Assembly: GCF_036588685.1 (NCBI RefSeq)
Contig: NC_086384.1
Location: forward strand, 9,624,195 to 9,688,194
Source of the DNA: Mytilus trossulus
Lineage: Eukaryota; Mollusca; Bivalvia; Mytilida; Mytilidae
DNA length: 64,000 bases
Reading direction: 5' to 3'
The notes under the pieces were generated by a model. That model worked only from the letters and a program-made list of their open reading frames with translations, did no database searches and was not told the origin of the DNA. This document shows, one piece after another, positions 34,481-46,300 of the stretch. Each line of letters opens with the position of its first letter. Within the stretch, counting starts at the first letter, position 1. The translations under genes and the position numbers were made by a program.

Positions 34481-35991
34481 GTGCCGCCTTATGGCACACC
34501 AGAAAGCACAGAAATGCACCTTTTAAGATATATTTCACCACAAGTCTGAAGTCTTTTATGTTCTTGTTTTAGTTCTGAAGGTAAACACTCTGCTAGGATT
34601 GCAAGTCATGATTATTTTATTGTTTACTGTCCTTAGCAACCAAATATACACATTTTGACACTTAGACATGTTGCGGTCTTAACTTTGTACTCCATCAGCT
34701 TCGCTCTTGTAACCAAATACATTTGTATTGCGCTTTAAATGATATCCTCAGAATGTATCGCTTTATATTTTTGAATGCGAATAAGTCAAATAAACATTTT
34801 TAGCAAGATTTTATATTATAATTTGGCATTAAATACATTTAATGATGCCGATACTGTATGAAATTTATACCCTGCTTGAGAGCTTCTAAAACAAGGTAAG
34901 GTATGCTATTTACAGCAAAATTGACATATAAGTGCTTTCAAATACCTAAATAATGTACATTTTTTCCTCTTTTAATAGAGTTTTATGATTTTAAACAGAA
35001 AAAAAGGGAAAAGTTTTTGAATTTTACCCTAAAAATGAGACAGACTTGAAGTTTGTTCACTATGATCCAGCATTTTTTTTAATTCACTTTTTGTCGCGTA
35101 TCAACATCAACTGCTAACGTTCATAATTTTTTTATTACTGAACCAATTTTAAAAACTAAGGTACCATTTTAGTCGTAACACCTAGTAGAACATAGACAAT
35201 ATACTAAACATTGAGGCAGGAGGTTTCATATCACTTTAATTCTACGAACATTGCACCGTAATTGCCAGAGGCATTAATCATTTTTTAATCAACATGTTTT
35301 TAAAGTGTTAAATATTTTTAAGTTTTTCAATTTGTTCATGTTGCTCTTGTTACTTTTTACAATCGCAGTATTGTATACCAGCTGCTCCTCTATTCTTTTG
35401 TATAACGTCTGAAACCACTTTTATTTTAACATCGTATGCATAAGAGTATGAAAAAATCAATTAAGTGAAAAAGTGGCAATTAGAAGCAAAAAAATATAAT
35501 CAAATATCAATGCACCCGACATGTGTCGTTTCATGTACACGTACGGACGAAACTGGCAACACAATAAAGGTGAGTAAAATTTACTCTTGATATCGAAGGC
35601 AAGACAACCAATATATATATATATTCAGACAACATGTAACAAAGTTAAAGAATTGTGGTTAATAATTTGTTTCAATTTTGGTTCATAGACCGAATTGTGT
35701 CTGTTAAAGGAAGTTTTAATTTTTCGAAAAATACATATTTCGTCTAAATACTCCTATGGTTCAGTCTGTTGATAACTAAACACGTGTATACCCATATGGT
35801 CATGATTATACGCGTAAAGTGTTCTTGAACAGTTATATTATACCAAATTACTGTAGGTTATCCATAGCATCTGCTAGTTTAAGTACAAACACATTTAGAC
35901 CAATATATTTTTGTTTAATGTCATAGTTAAAGTCGATATAATTATTTTAATAGCCTCAATATAATTACATTCCAGCTCCTTTGTCCTACCA

Positions 35992-36662
35992 GGGGTGATC
36001 TGAGCCGGATCTACCCAACCAGATCACCCCAGCTTGAATTTCTTTGTATTGCATGCTTTCCTTTGTTCAGTAACATTTTGGCGGGAATGTCACATCCAAT
36101 ATAAAATTTATAATTAATTATACCACAAAAGACTATCAATGAAGATTTACGTACTATGCTGGGACCTTAAGCAAATCAATCCACGACACATACCACTTCA
36201 CTAGGACGATTGGATACCCTACTGATAATAATTTAGATATTTTTATAAGTGGAGCGATTTGGCAGCTCTTTATTCAGTTGGGTTTTAACCCTTTTCGTAA
36301 CTTAGTAAATTGCCAAACTGATTGTTCAATTTATTAACACTTTTAAAAATGTGGGGCGAGTCGATAAACAAGAGCGATACGATTTTTTATAAAGTGGTGA
36401 TCTAGTGTGGACCGATTGACCAGTGGGGCGAGTTACATTGTTTCATATTTAATCATCTTGTTCGGGTGTCTTTAAAGGTACGATTATGATATATAAAGAT
36501 TATTATAATGGTTGTGTGGCGTTCGAAACTAAATTTTTATGAATTGTTAATGTTTTTTCGTGTTATCTAAAACAACTGGGATTTAAAATATTTATCCCAT
36601 TCGGACTTGGTGTGTCAGAATCAGATCACCTCTGGCCATCGGGGTGATCTGACACTGACACA
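35992..36662. repeat. Pair of GATCACC hairpins ~600 bp apart
   Basis: 35992-36001 (ggggtgatct) pairs with 36021-36030 (agatcacccc). 36611-36630 pairs with 36643-36662 at 18 of 20 positions (tgtgtcag...cagatcacc against ggtgatctg...ctgacaca). They may be the ends of one element. Confidence 0.5.
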
Positions 36663-38159
36663 CCGCGTCCTCGTGGTATACCTATTACGTTATTATTCTG
36701 TTCTATAAAAAAAAGGTTAAACTGTGTGAAAGATAAAATTTAGAAATTTAGATCTCTCAAACAACGCACATTACAATCAGAGTTTGAAATATTTCAAAAG
36801 CAACACACATTCTTTCATTGGCCCTTTTTAGTAACAAAGAGGTTTATCTAAAGGAGGCGATTCAATTCAAACAAATTTTTGCGAGTTAGAAATTTTAGAA
36901 TACGGCAACATTTTCATTATGTAACCCCAATATTTAAGCTAATGTGACATCATGTTCGAATGTTCAATTTATTATGACGAAAACGAGATGTATGTTATTA
37001 TTAAGCATTCAACTCATAAACCACACGACAAAAAACATAAAAAGACAAAAAAAAATAATTTATATTACAATCCTAAAATAATCGAAAGAAAACGTCTTTA
37101 GATTTATTCGGTTCCAGTATAATCGCACACCAATTTTATATGTATTTGAAACTGTAATACTTTCAAATTGTATGTGACCTCCTCAGGACAAATCATTACA
37201 ATGTACTGTAAAATTTTGTTGAATTATAATTTTGTGAAGAAAAAACGAGAACAGTTTATGAGTAAAATACATTCTTAAAGTAAATACAAACCAAAAGACG
37301 TAAGTTCAAATGAATAAAAATTTCTTCACAAAAGGTTGTATTTATAACGGATACTTAATGATATTCATATCAATGTTTATAAAAATTATATAATTTCCTG
37401 GTTGTCGTTCATTTAAATGGAATGAACTTTTCAGTTATTCTTTCAATACGTGTGCATTTTACGTTTCCGGTATAACGTACTTCTTTAACCTTTCTGTAAA
37501 TATTTCCGGGTTTGTTAAAGGGCTTATTTTAAACGAGAAATTTTCTTATTTTAGCGTAGCATTCTACGTAACGAAAGCGATATTTCAAGATAAACGCACA
37601 TATTTTACTCTTCTGTTTCACATACTATTCAACTTTGATACATCCAGTACAATACTCAACGTGAAATTTAAACTATTTAGATAAATAGACACTTGAGTTT
37701 TTATTATCGATATGATATTAGATTTTGTAAAGTTTCCTGTCAATTAATTGTTTCTTAGAATATTTGATACTTCCGGTTTTAAATTACTGTAAAAAAGAAG
37801 ATAATGTGGGTTCAGTTTCCTTTTGATTATTCAATTTTTATTAGATATTTTACTATAGTATGTTTCGTTTTTATTCATAAGACAATTACATATAGTTACA
37901 TCTGTGTGACTTTTGTCGTTTCTCTAATTGAATGTCTATGGTAATTTAAGTGGTTATATGCTACTAACATGTCATGTCATGTCATTATGTGGCATACAAA
38001 TCTTGACAACCTGTGTCTTTTTAAGTGTTTTTTTTAAATACATTACAAAAATATAATACACTGACTTTTCACAAAAATGTCACTTTAAGAATTCCATTTG
38101 CCATAAAGCACATTAGATGAATGAGACAAAAACGATGATCAGATATATGGGATATATAT

Positions 38160-39090
38160 ATAATGTCTAAGATAGGCATTAACAGGAGGTGATGGAAAAA
38201 AATATTTTAAGGAAGAAACAGAACTCTTCCTTAAAAGAAATTTTTCAATCACCTCCTGTTATAGCCTATCGCAGACCCACAAATATCAAAGACATACTTG
38301 TGACATCAAAAGTAAAGAAACAAGAAACTTCTCAATTTGAGTGTTACGAACAATGTGGTAGAAGCAATTGTAAGTGCTGTTAAGCCAATAACACTGACCA
38401 CTCTTTCAGCAGCACAGTAACAAAGCAGCGATACAGCACCTATGTTACATCTAATTGCAAAACGGAAAATAGTATTGATATTCTTACTTGTGGAACTTGC
38501 AAGTTGCAGTATGCGGGTGAAATAGAAACTAAATTCAACACCAGACTTTACAATCACAGGTCGTTCTATACAAAAGGAAGAAACTGTCCAATTACTACAC
38601 ACCTCCTAAGAACAGGGCATACTTTTGATAACATCACCTTTCAAAAATTGGGACTCCGTAAGGAGAAATCAGAGAGTAAGATCCTGGATGCATCAGCTAC
38701 GTACTCTTGAACCTGATGGACTTAATGAGAGGGATGAAAAACAGTTCTACCCTAAACCATAGGAATAAATCCTGAATTTCATTCTATTTAACTAAAACTA
38801 CTATTTGTTTAGATTTAAGATTTGTTATGTAATTCGTTGGTTGTCGTTTGTTGATGTGTTACATATTTGTTTCCCGTTCATTTTTGTACATACATTAGGC
38901 TTTTAGTTTTCTCGTTTGAATTGTTTAACATTTGTCATTTCAGGGCGTTTTATAGCTTGCTATGTGGTATGGGCGTTGCTCATTGTTGAAGGCCGTTCGG
39001 TGACTTATAGTTATTAATTTATGTCTCATTTATGCTCTTGTGGTTAGTTATATCATTTAAAATGATACCACATCTTCTTTTTCTTCTTCG
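38160..39090 (+). mobile_element. GIY-YIG (Penelope-type) retroelement 3' end with tail
   Basis: A GIY-YIG-like coding relic (38189-38710) is followed within about 120 bases by the dispersed tail at 38830-39085, which ends in gataccacatcttcttttt. This copy joins the coding region to the abundant anonymous repeat. Confidence 0.7.
38189..38710 (+). pseudogene. GIY-YIG endonuclease domain with one in-frame stop
   Basis: One reading frame runs through the whole stretch, broken only by TAA at 38381. It reads PPVIAYRRPTNIKDIL, CYEQCGRSNCKCC (Zn-binding-like cysteines), then LTCGTCKLQYAGEIETKFN, RLYNHRS and CPITTHLLRTGH. This is the C-terminal pattern of RT proteins with GIY-YIG nucleases; YAG is in the position of YIG. 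Confidence 0.68.
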
Positions 39091-40274
39091 TATATATAGA
39101 AAACAAGTTGCAAGGTAACTTTAAATGTGACATCCCACATTGGTTTATCAAAGGTATTGTGTATTTCGTTCTCATGTACAATATCGATATGTTTTACATA
39201 TTTCATTTACACACCAAAATTTTTTCGATCTTGCCTTATAAGCCTATGACACTTCTGATGCACATTTTGTGAACAAAGTTGACAGTTCATTTTCGGATAG
39301 CTGGAAGAAAAAACATTTTGTTTCTATATTTCTCAAGCTAACGTTTAACTTTGTGTAAAATAATGGTTTCTTGCAGGTTTGTGTTTGATATGGGGGTGTC
39401 ACATGTTAGACTACTAAGGATCTGTTACATCGTGTTTGTCATTCAGTCGCTTTTATTTTACACTGACATTTTATTTGAATTTAATTTTTTTTAAATGATT
39501 TTTAACTTAAATAGACTACCACGCAATCAGAATTTTCAAAAAGTATTTTTTTGGTTTTTACAGTAATGGTGTGATAAAGGAGTCAAGTTCCAAATCCCCC
39601 CTAAACAAATGTTATATATTAAAAATTATGCTATTTGCAAACCGTATCTTATATATAGCCGAGCGTCTGCGTACCCAAACAATGAATTGGTAACTACTCC
39701 AAGTATAAAAACACATGGAATACTTTATATCACCGCGATTGTATACAATATTAATATAACATTTTTTTCAGCTGACACCTGTTTGACTTGTGAAAAGTTA
39801 AAATACATTTGTCAAAAATAATTTATAAGGTAAGAAATCTGTAAACAAATTTTCAGAATATGTCCTTGTTGCTAAGTTTCATTTTAATGGAAAATATTAC
39901 AGTACAGTACTGTTAAATATTTCCCTAATTTGAATATCTAATTGTGTGTGTAATGGTGTCTTATGTCGTTTTTCCTCAGGCTTATTTACACCTAAGGTTG
40001 CTAAACTTTAAAATGTAAATGTATTTGAGGTGAGTGTTTTTTAAATGATCATATCTGAAGACCGTCGTTTAAATTTAAATTATAATATGCCTATCAACAT
40101 TATCATCATTTTACCAAAACGAAAGTATTTAGTCATGATGTCTTAAAACTTTAGTAAATTAACCAGAAAAGTATTGATTTTGCTTTAATGAATTTTTTTT
40201 AGTGATATATTATATGAAATGTTGATAGCAGATATAAAATGTAATAACATTTTTATACTAGGATCTAGAGTGCA

Positions 40275-40325
40275 ATGCAGACTGTTTTCTTTTATCTTCC
40301 TTTCATCGTCAGTTTGAAGTCGGAG
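40275..40325 (+). CDS. TNFR-like exon 1 (signal peptide)
   Basis: The ATG opens MQTVFFYLPFIVSLKSE, ending in phase 0 at gag|gtatgt. It is the only upstream hydrophobic start I found in the phase needed by exon 2. The 4.2-kb intron that follows contains the 40859-42366 element. Confidence 0.6.
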
Positions 40326-43300
40326 GTATGTATATGTATGTACAGAATTGACAAAAGTTATATAGTAAAACAATTCTAAAGACAATGAAGGTGTTATCAA
40401 TTCCTTTCATAATCCCACCATCAATATCATTTAAAACCATCACTATTACTGTTACCACAATTGTAGTATTCGCTTGGTCATTCAACACCGATATATTATG
40501 TATATAAATGTATAAACATTTATAATAATTTAAGTAAAATTATAAGTTGAACATGCTCAAGGAATTGTTATAAACCGGAATACAAAAGTTTTTATCAAAT
40601 CCCAAAAGAAAAAGATTTTGACAATGATAACTGCGACGATTGACGATTGACTTTTATCAACAAAACAAGAACAAAAAAAACTGATATAAAAAGGAATACG
40701 AGATAAATGTTGAATAAACGAATCTTCCAAAAAAAGGTTTTTCAAAGCAAAGGCTTCAACATTGACAACTTGAAACCAAAAATCTTTCCTTTCGTTAGTG
40801 ATTAAAATGAAAAGATATCGATGGGACAACTATAAATATCCAAATGCACAATATATATGTAACACTCCCAAACGTGTCCTTCCCCCCAAACGTGTCCGAT
40901 TCCCCCAAACGTGTCTTTTCTCCCTAAACGTGTCCGAAATGTATAATATTCCCCAAACGTGTCCAATTTCATAACCCCCAAACGTGTCCGGTAATTGTTA
41001 TTCACCAAAATGTGTCCAATATTAAACGCCAAAACGTCACACGTCTTTTAGCGCTAATACTGTACATGTATCTCCTAAATAAAATCGCTGATAACGTTTT
41101 ACCCGATTTAGTTAGTACAATGTAGGTTTTTAATGATTATAATAATTGCAAAAATAATCTGTTATTATTAATTAACTTTGACTGAAATTGCTCATTGTCC
41201 AGTTGCAAGTATTTGATATTCATTTAGAGGGAAAATGCACATAATTCTGGAGTTTAATTAATCGTTAACTTTGTTAATATTTGTACTTATTAACTCCGAT
41301 GATACCTTTTATATTTATTCGAATATTGCATGGCCGGACAGCACCCCCCCCCCCCCCCCTCCTTTTGTCAATAGTTTTATAATGCATATTTCAGAGTCAA
41401 AAGCTCATCAAATCATAAACTAGTTATCCGGGTTTTTTTTTTAATTTTAGGTTTCCAACATCACTAAAGACACATGATAAAGAGACATAAAGAGACATAT
41501 TAAACGTCCATTGCCAATTATTTCATGCATTTAAGTTTTAATGTTTTTGCAGTTCTATTTACCTGTTTTTATTTTTTTTACATTTGAACATACATGTACA
41601 TGTTTTAATGTTTTTACTGTTCTATTGTTAAGATAAACTTTAGACTATTGGTATCGTATTGTCCAGTTGCAAGTATTTCATGCATATTTAGAGAAAACAT
41701 ACAAGTTTTAATGTTTTTTTCAGTTCTACTGAATAAATCAGTTTTAGACTGTTGATTGCGAATTGTCCAGTTGCCAGTATTTCATGCATATTTAGAAAAA
41801 ACATACAAGTCTTAATGTGTTTTCAGTTCTACTGAATACATTAACTTTAGATTGTTGATTGCGAATTGTCCAGTTGCATAATTAGATAGAACAATAACGT
41901 TTTAATGCACAGAGAAAGGGACACTTTAAACCGTTAATTGTACAGTTTAACTAAACATATTCGCCTACAATTTACATGCAATACAGCCGAAATGACGCCC
42001 CACTTAAACCCAGTTTAATTCTGCCGATTTGAAAAAGTACTAACGTGTCTTATTTATATTTTTAATGAAATGATAAAATTAGTATACGTTAATGAAATAG
42101 CAATAACCAAATAATATAAAAAAGAAGATGTGGTATGATTGCCAATGAGACAACTATCCACAAAAGACCAAAATGACACAAACTTTAACAACATAACGCT
42201 TGATATGCATGAACACGTTTTGGGGATTGGACACGTTTGGGAGTTAGTTGAGAAATAGACACGTTTGGGCGTTTATACAAATGACACGCTTTGGCGCTGT
42301 TTTCAACTAGACACGTTTGGGGGAATCGGACACGTTTGGGGGGAAGGACACGTTTCTGAGTGTTACATATACTTCACTTTTAATGGTGTTTTTGCTAATA
42401 TATCAAGCTGTGTCAATGTTAATATGTAAAACGTTTCTCAAACTGAATTCTGAAAATTGATGACAATTTGATAGTTCCATGTATATTATCATGATTACAT
42501 GTATGTTTAATAAACATGATTAACATATAAAGGTATATGTCGTATTTTCTAGTAGACAACAATCTGAGGAGGTAAAATTTAATAAACATGTACAATGAGT
42601 GCATTTCTTTCCAAGCAACATTTTGTAAACGTTGTTTGGCGTTTTTTGTTGTTTCTAAACGCTTCAAAAGTAGAATCAAATACATCGTTTAATCAGTCAG
42701 TGTTTACTGACCCTGTTTGAACTTTAAATAATGCATGCACAAGTTGTTGGTAAACATTTTTATAGTTCGTTCTTATTTTGTATTGTTATACCACTGTCCA
42801 ATGTTAGGGGGAGGGTTGTGATCCGCTAACAGGTTTAACCCCGCCACATCATGTATGTATGTGCCTGTCCCAAGTCAGGAGCCTGTCGTTTCAATTGTTT
42901 TACATTGTCACATTGGGGCCTTTTATAGCTGACTTTGCGGTGTGGGCTTTGTTCATTGTTGAAGGCCCTACGGTAATCTACATTGGCAATCATACCACAT
43001 CTTTTTTATATTTTATACAAACGTAGAAACAAATACATCGTTAAATCAGGTTTATGTTAGAAACTAATGTAGCGTTTGTACTAACAAACGATGAACGACA
43101 AACTATAGACGCATTTCAAGCGAGTGGATAATTTGTCAAAGTTTACGTAAATTTTGCAAACGAATGTTAGAAACAAATGATCAAAGCATACGCGCGTTTA
43201 GTCGTTTGTCTCGTTTGTGTAAGAAAGAAATGCACTCTATGGCCGCATTTAAATTTCTTTCTTACCAAAGTTTTTTAACACTACAAAAGGAGAAACAACT

Positions 43301-46300
43301 CATCGTTTAATTAGTCTTTCCTTATCCTGTATTAACTTCGATAATGCATGCACATGTTGTTGGTAAACAGACTTGTAACAAACATAGAAACAAAGTTAAC
43401 TTTACAAACGTACTATGTTGGAAAGAAATGATCAACATATGTGCGCGCTTTGTCGTTTGCATCGTTTGTGTAGAAAGAAATGAACCCTATGTAATACAAA
43501 ACAAATTAAACAAGAAAGTTTTAGAACAGGGAAGATTTATAAACGATAAGTATACAATAATATATTTAACAACTAAAAACCCACACGTTACCGGTTCGTT
43601 AAACGGATTGATACCGAAAGAGATTTTTAACAGGTGAATGAAATTTCCCTTAAAAGCTTCGACACTTTTTTTCAACTATTTTTTTTTCTGCCATTAATTT
43701 TTATTTGTCGATTCCTAATTACTTCTGTAAAATTCTCCATTTTATTTTATTTTTATTATCATGAACATTTAGTTTTACAGGCATTAAGTTATAAACATGA
43801 TTGACGATCACAGTGGTAATGAAGTGAAAACCTTGAATTTTAGAACATGTAGAAAAGATTTTAATAAATAAATATTTATTTGAAAGTTTTTCTCAGAAAA
43901 ATGTGAAATTTTCCGTCCGTAAATAAGTCCTTTCTGAAGTATCGATTTGGATTTCCTCTAAAAAAAAAAAAAACAGCAGGGATTGCCACGGTATTGAAGT
44001 TTAAATATTAAATTAAAATTTATTAAATTTAGAACATGTATATCCCTTGTCAAAAGGGTGTCCGCTTTACAAACTAGTATTAATTAACAATCAAACATAT
44101 GTCCCTCCAGCACAGTGTCCTTCCAGCATATATAGCTTTGCACAGACAATCTGTTCACGTACATTGTAACATTCATTAAAAAAAGTCACATCAAAGATTT
44201 TGTTGTCTAATTTCCCCGAGAAAAATTGTTTGATATGTATATAACTCAATTTTCAAATTAGCATCTATAGTGATAAAAAATAATGTTTAACCCTCTTGCT
44301 GTCATTTTTTTTTTGTCTCGCATTATCCTGTCGTTTCAGTTTTTTAAAAGCCAGTTTTAAAACGTATTTCCCTTGTACTGTTATAAACACAAAATTTCTC
44401 GTCAGCAAAAACAGCTGATTCCATGACAAATTTCACTGTGCACGAAAAAGTAGTATTCAACGAATATTTTATAAATTGATAGTATATCAGTTCTAAATAT
44501 TTATAATTTCAGGTTACGAGCAGTTATGTATACTACCAAACTTTAAGCAGATTTTGCATCCCTTATCTTAATTGTGAACCAGGTAAACTGTTTTTTTTTA
44601 TTTGATATAGTATTTCACATGTTCGTTGGTAATTTCAAGACATTAAACAAGTCCCTGTCGCAACTGCATTTTTTTGAAAGATTTGACACTTATGCACCCA
44701 TTGAATGCTTTTGTATGTGTGTTGTTGTATCATTGAATTTCACCATACGTCTGTTACTTTTCAATTTACATGTAGTGAAAATTGTAACGGACTGATTCTT
44801 GTATTACAGGTAATGAAATCCAACCTTGCACCGACAATTACATGCAAGATTTATGTAAACCATGTAGGACAGGTATGGAACAGCCCGATCTAATCTCTTC
44901 TACTGGGAATGTTAACAAATCTTTATGTTTTAAACCATCAAGCGAATGTCTTGCAAAAGGTAATATTACTTACGTTTAAGTTGTTTAAGTTAAACACTAC
45001 TTAAAAAAGTTTTGAATATGAATATTCTCATTTATTTAGATGAAAATGTTTTTTTCATTTTCTGAAGTGGTATCTTTTTTAGTTGCTTTGTTTATACTAT
45101 AATATAAAAAGAAATGTTATAAACCAACTTCATATTCACACATGTCCCAAGCTATGAAAAAAAGTTGTTGGTTTTCTTTGGATCTATATCAAAGCTTACA
45201 AATGCTTAGTTAGTTTCTGTGTATGTTACATTTTAAAGTTGTGTCGCCATTCTATTCTTGTATTTAATGCATTTCCCTCGGTTTCTGGTTTGTGACCCGA
45301 ATTTGTTTTGGTTTTTTTCTATCGATTTATGAATTTTGAACATCGATATACTACTGTTGCCTTTATTTACAATGTATTTTCATTTCCGGAATGTTGGTAA
45401 TAATAGTTCGTTCAGATAGGTTTTGAAATTGAAGATATAGAAAATACATATTGTATACATATATTTGTTTGCTATATAATGTATGTGAAAGCTTGTGTAT
45501 GATCAATAAGGAGTTATATTTGTTTTAACATTACCAGCATCGTTGCATAAATCGTAAGGCTCTTATATCTATATGCAGCCAATTTGATACATGTAAAATT
45601 TTCAGATAAGTTCTTTTGTACTTGCAGCAAGTGTCTTATGAAAAACGTCTTGATTGAAATCTGTTAAAATTATTTTTAAAGTTGAAAAGGGCGCCGCAAC
45701 ATGTCATTTTTATGAACACAAGCCTGTTCCCTTCTCCCAAACGTGTCCATATAAAGCTGAACGATTATTTTAATAAGCGCTCAATTTTGACCATATTTTC
45801 AAACATTATTTTAATTGATTAAATTTCTTCCCTTCAAGTCAATCAATATTAAAATTATTTAATGCCTTTTAAGTACTGTACTGTTTGGCTTTTTTTCCTT
45901 TTAATGTATTCTGTCATTTATTATCGTGAATTGAGATTAGAAAAAGGATCAACCAGGTTCCTCCTACCGACAAATAAATCCTAGTGGGGCGTCCGTGCGA
46001 CTCTGTTGGTTGAAAAAATACGCAGTCATGTCCTGTCATAATGTAAAAGGGGGGGTAATCCACAATCTTTAGGAAAAATGCTTAAATCTACCTTATGTAT
46101 TTATTGTTTATATAGTGTCTCGTTCTTAATATGCCTAAAATAATTGTACATGTACTTACTATATGTACTATGTGATCTTAGGTAAAATTAGATAAATCAA
46201 GAATTCAAAATTGATACTTTAAGCTGGAAAAATATTAGTTAAGGATCAAAATGAACTAAAAATATCAATAGGTCATGGAGCTCATTTTTGAGATATTTTA

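Larger units (their letters stand above)
26623..38159. other. Gene-free stretch dominated by repeats
   Basis: No exon is supported. Contents beyond the separately listed elements include a repeat at 31440-31990 with two 'ctggtgaccccc' blocks, an RT tail at 32480-32690, (TA)n near 35609, and otherwise AT-rich unique-looking DNA. Confidence 0.5.
40859..42366. mobile_element. 1.5-kb TIR element with 6-bp target site and arrayed AAACGTGTCC motif
   Basis: The first 57 bases (gtaacactcccaaacgtgtc...) match the reverse complement of the last 57 with two mismatches. The flanks are atatat (40853-40858) and atatac (42367-42372), a 6-bp duplication with one change. The word ccaaacgtgtcc recurs about seven times inside the left end (to about 41020), and its reverse complement about seven times from about 42200 to the right end. 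The interior holds a minisatellite and a nested repeat but no transposase frame. It lies in intron 1 of the TNFR-like gene. Confidence 0.82.

Noticed and set aside
39773-39818. Cys-containing exon reading TCLTCEKLKYICQK after a good acceptor, as a first TNFR repeat
   Set aside because: The frame meets TAA before any donor and its phase does not fit exon 2 of the TNFR-like gene, which joins well to 40275-40325.
41344-41359. Run of 16 C bases as a functional G-quadruplex region
   Set aside because: A lone homopolymer inside a transposable element; more likely slippage or assembly noise.
43344-43637. 97-codon ORF on the + strand
   Set aside because: Its DNA resembles the neighbouring diverged repeat at 42570-43250 (tgcatgcacatgttgttggt); no motifs and no splice context.
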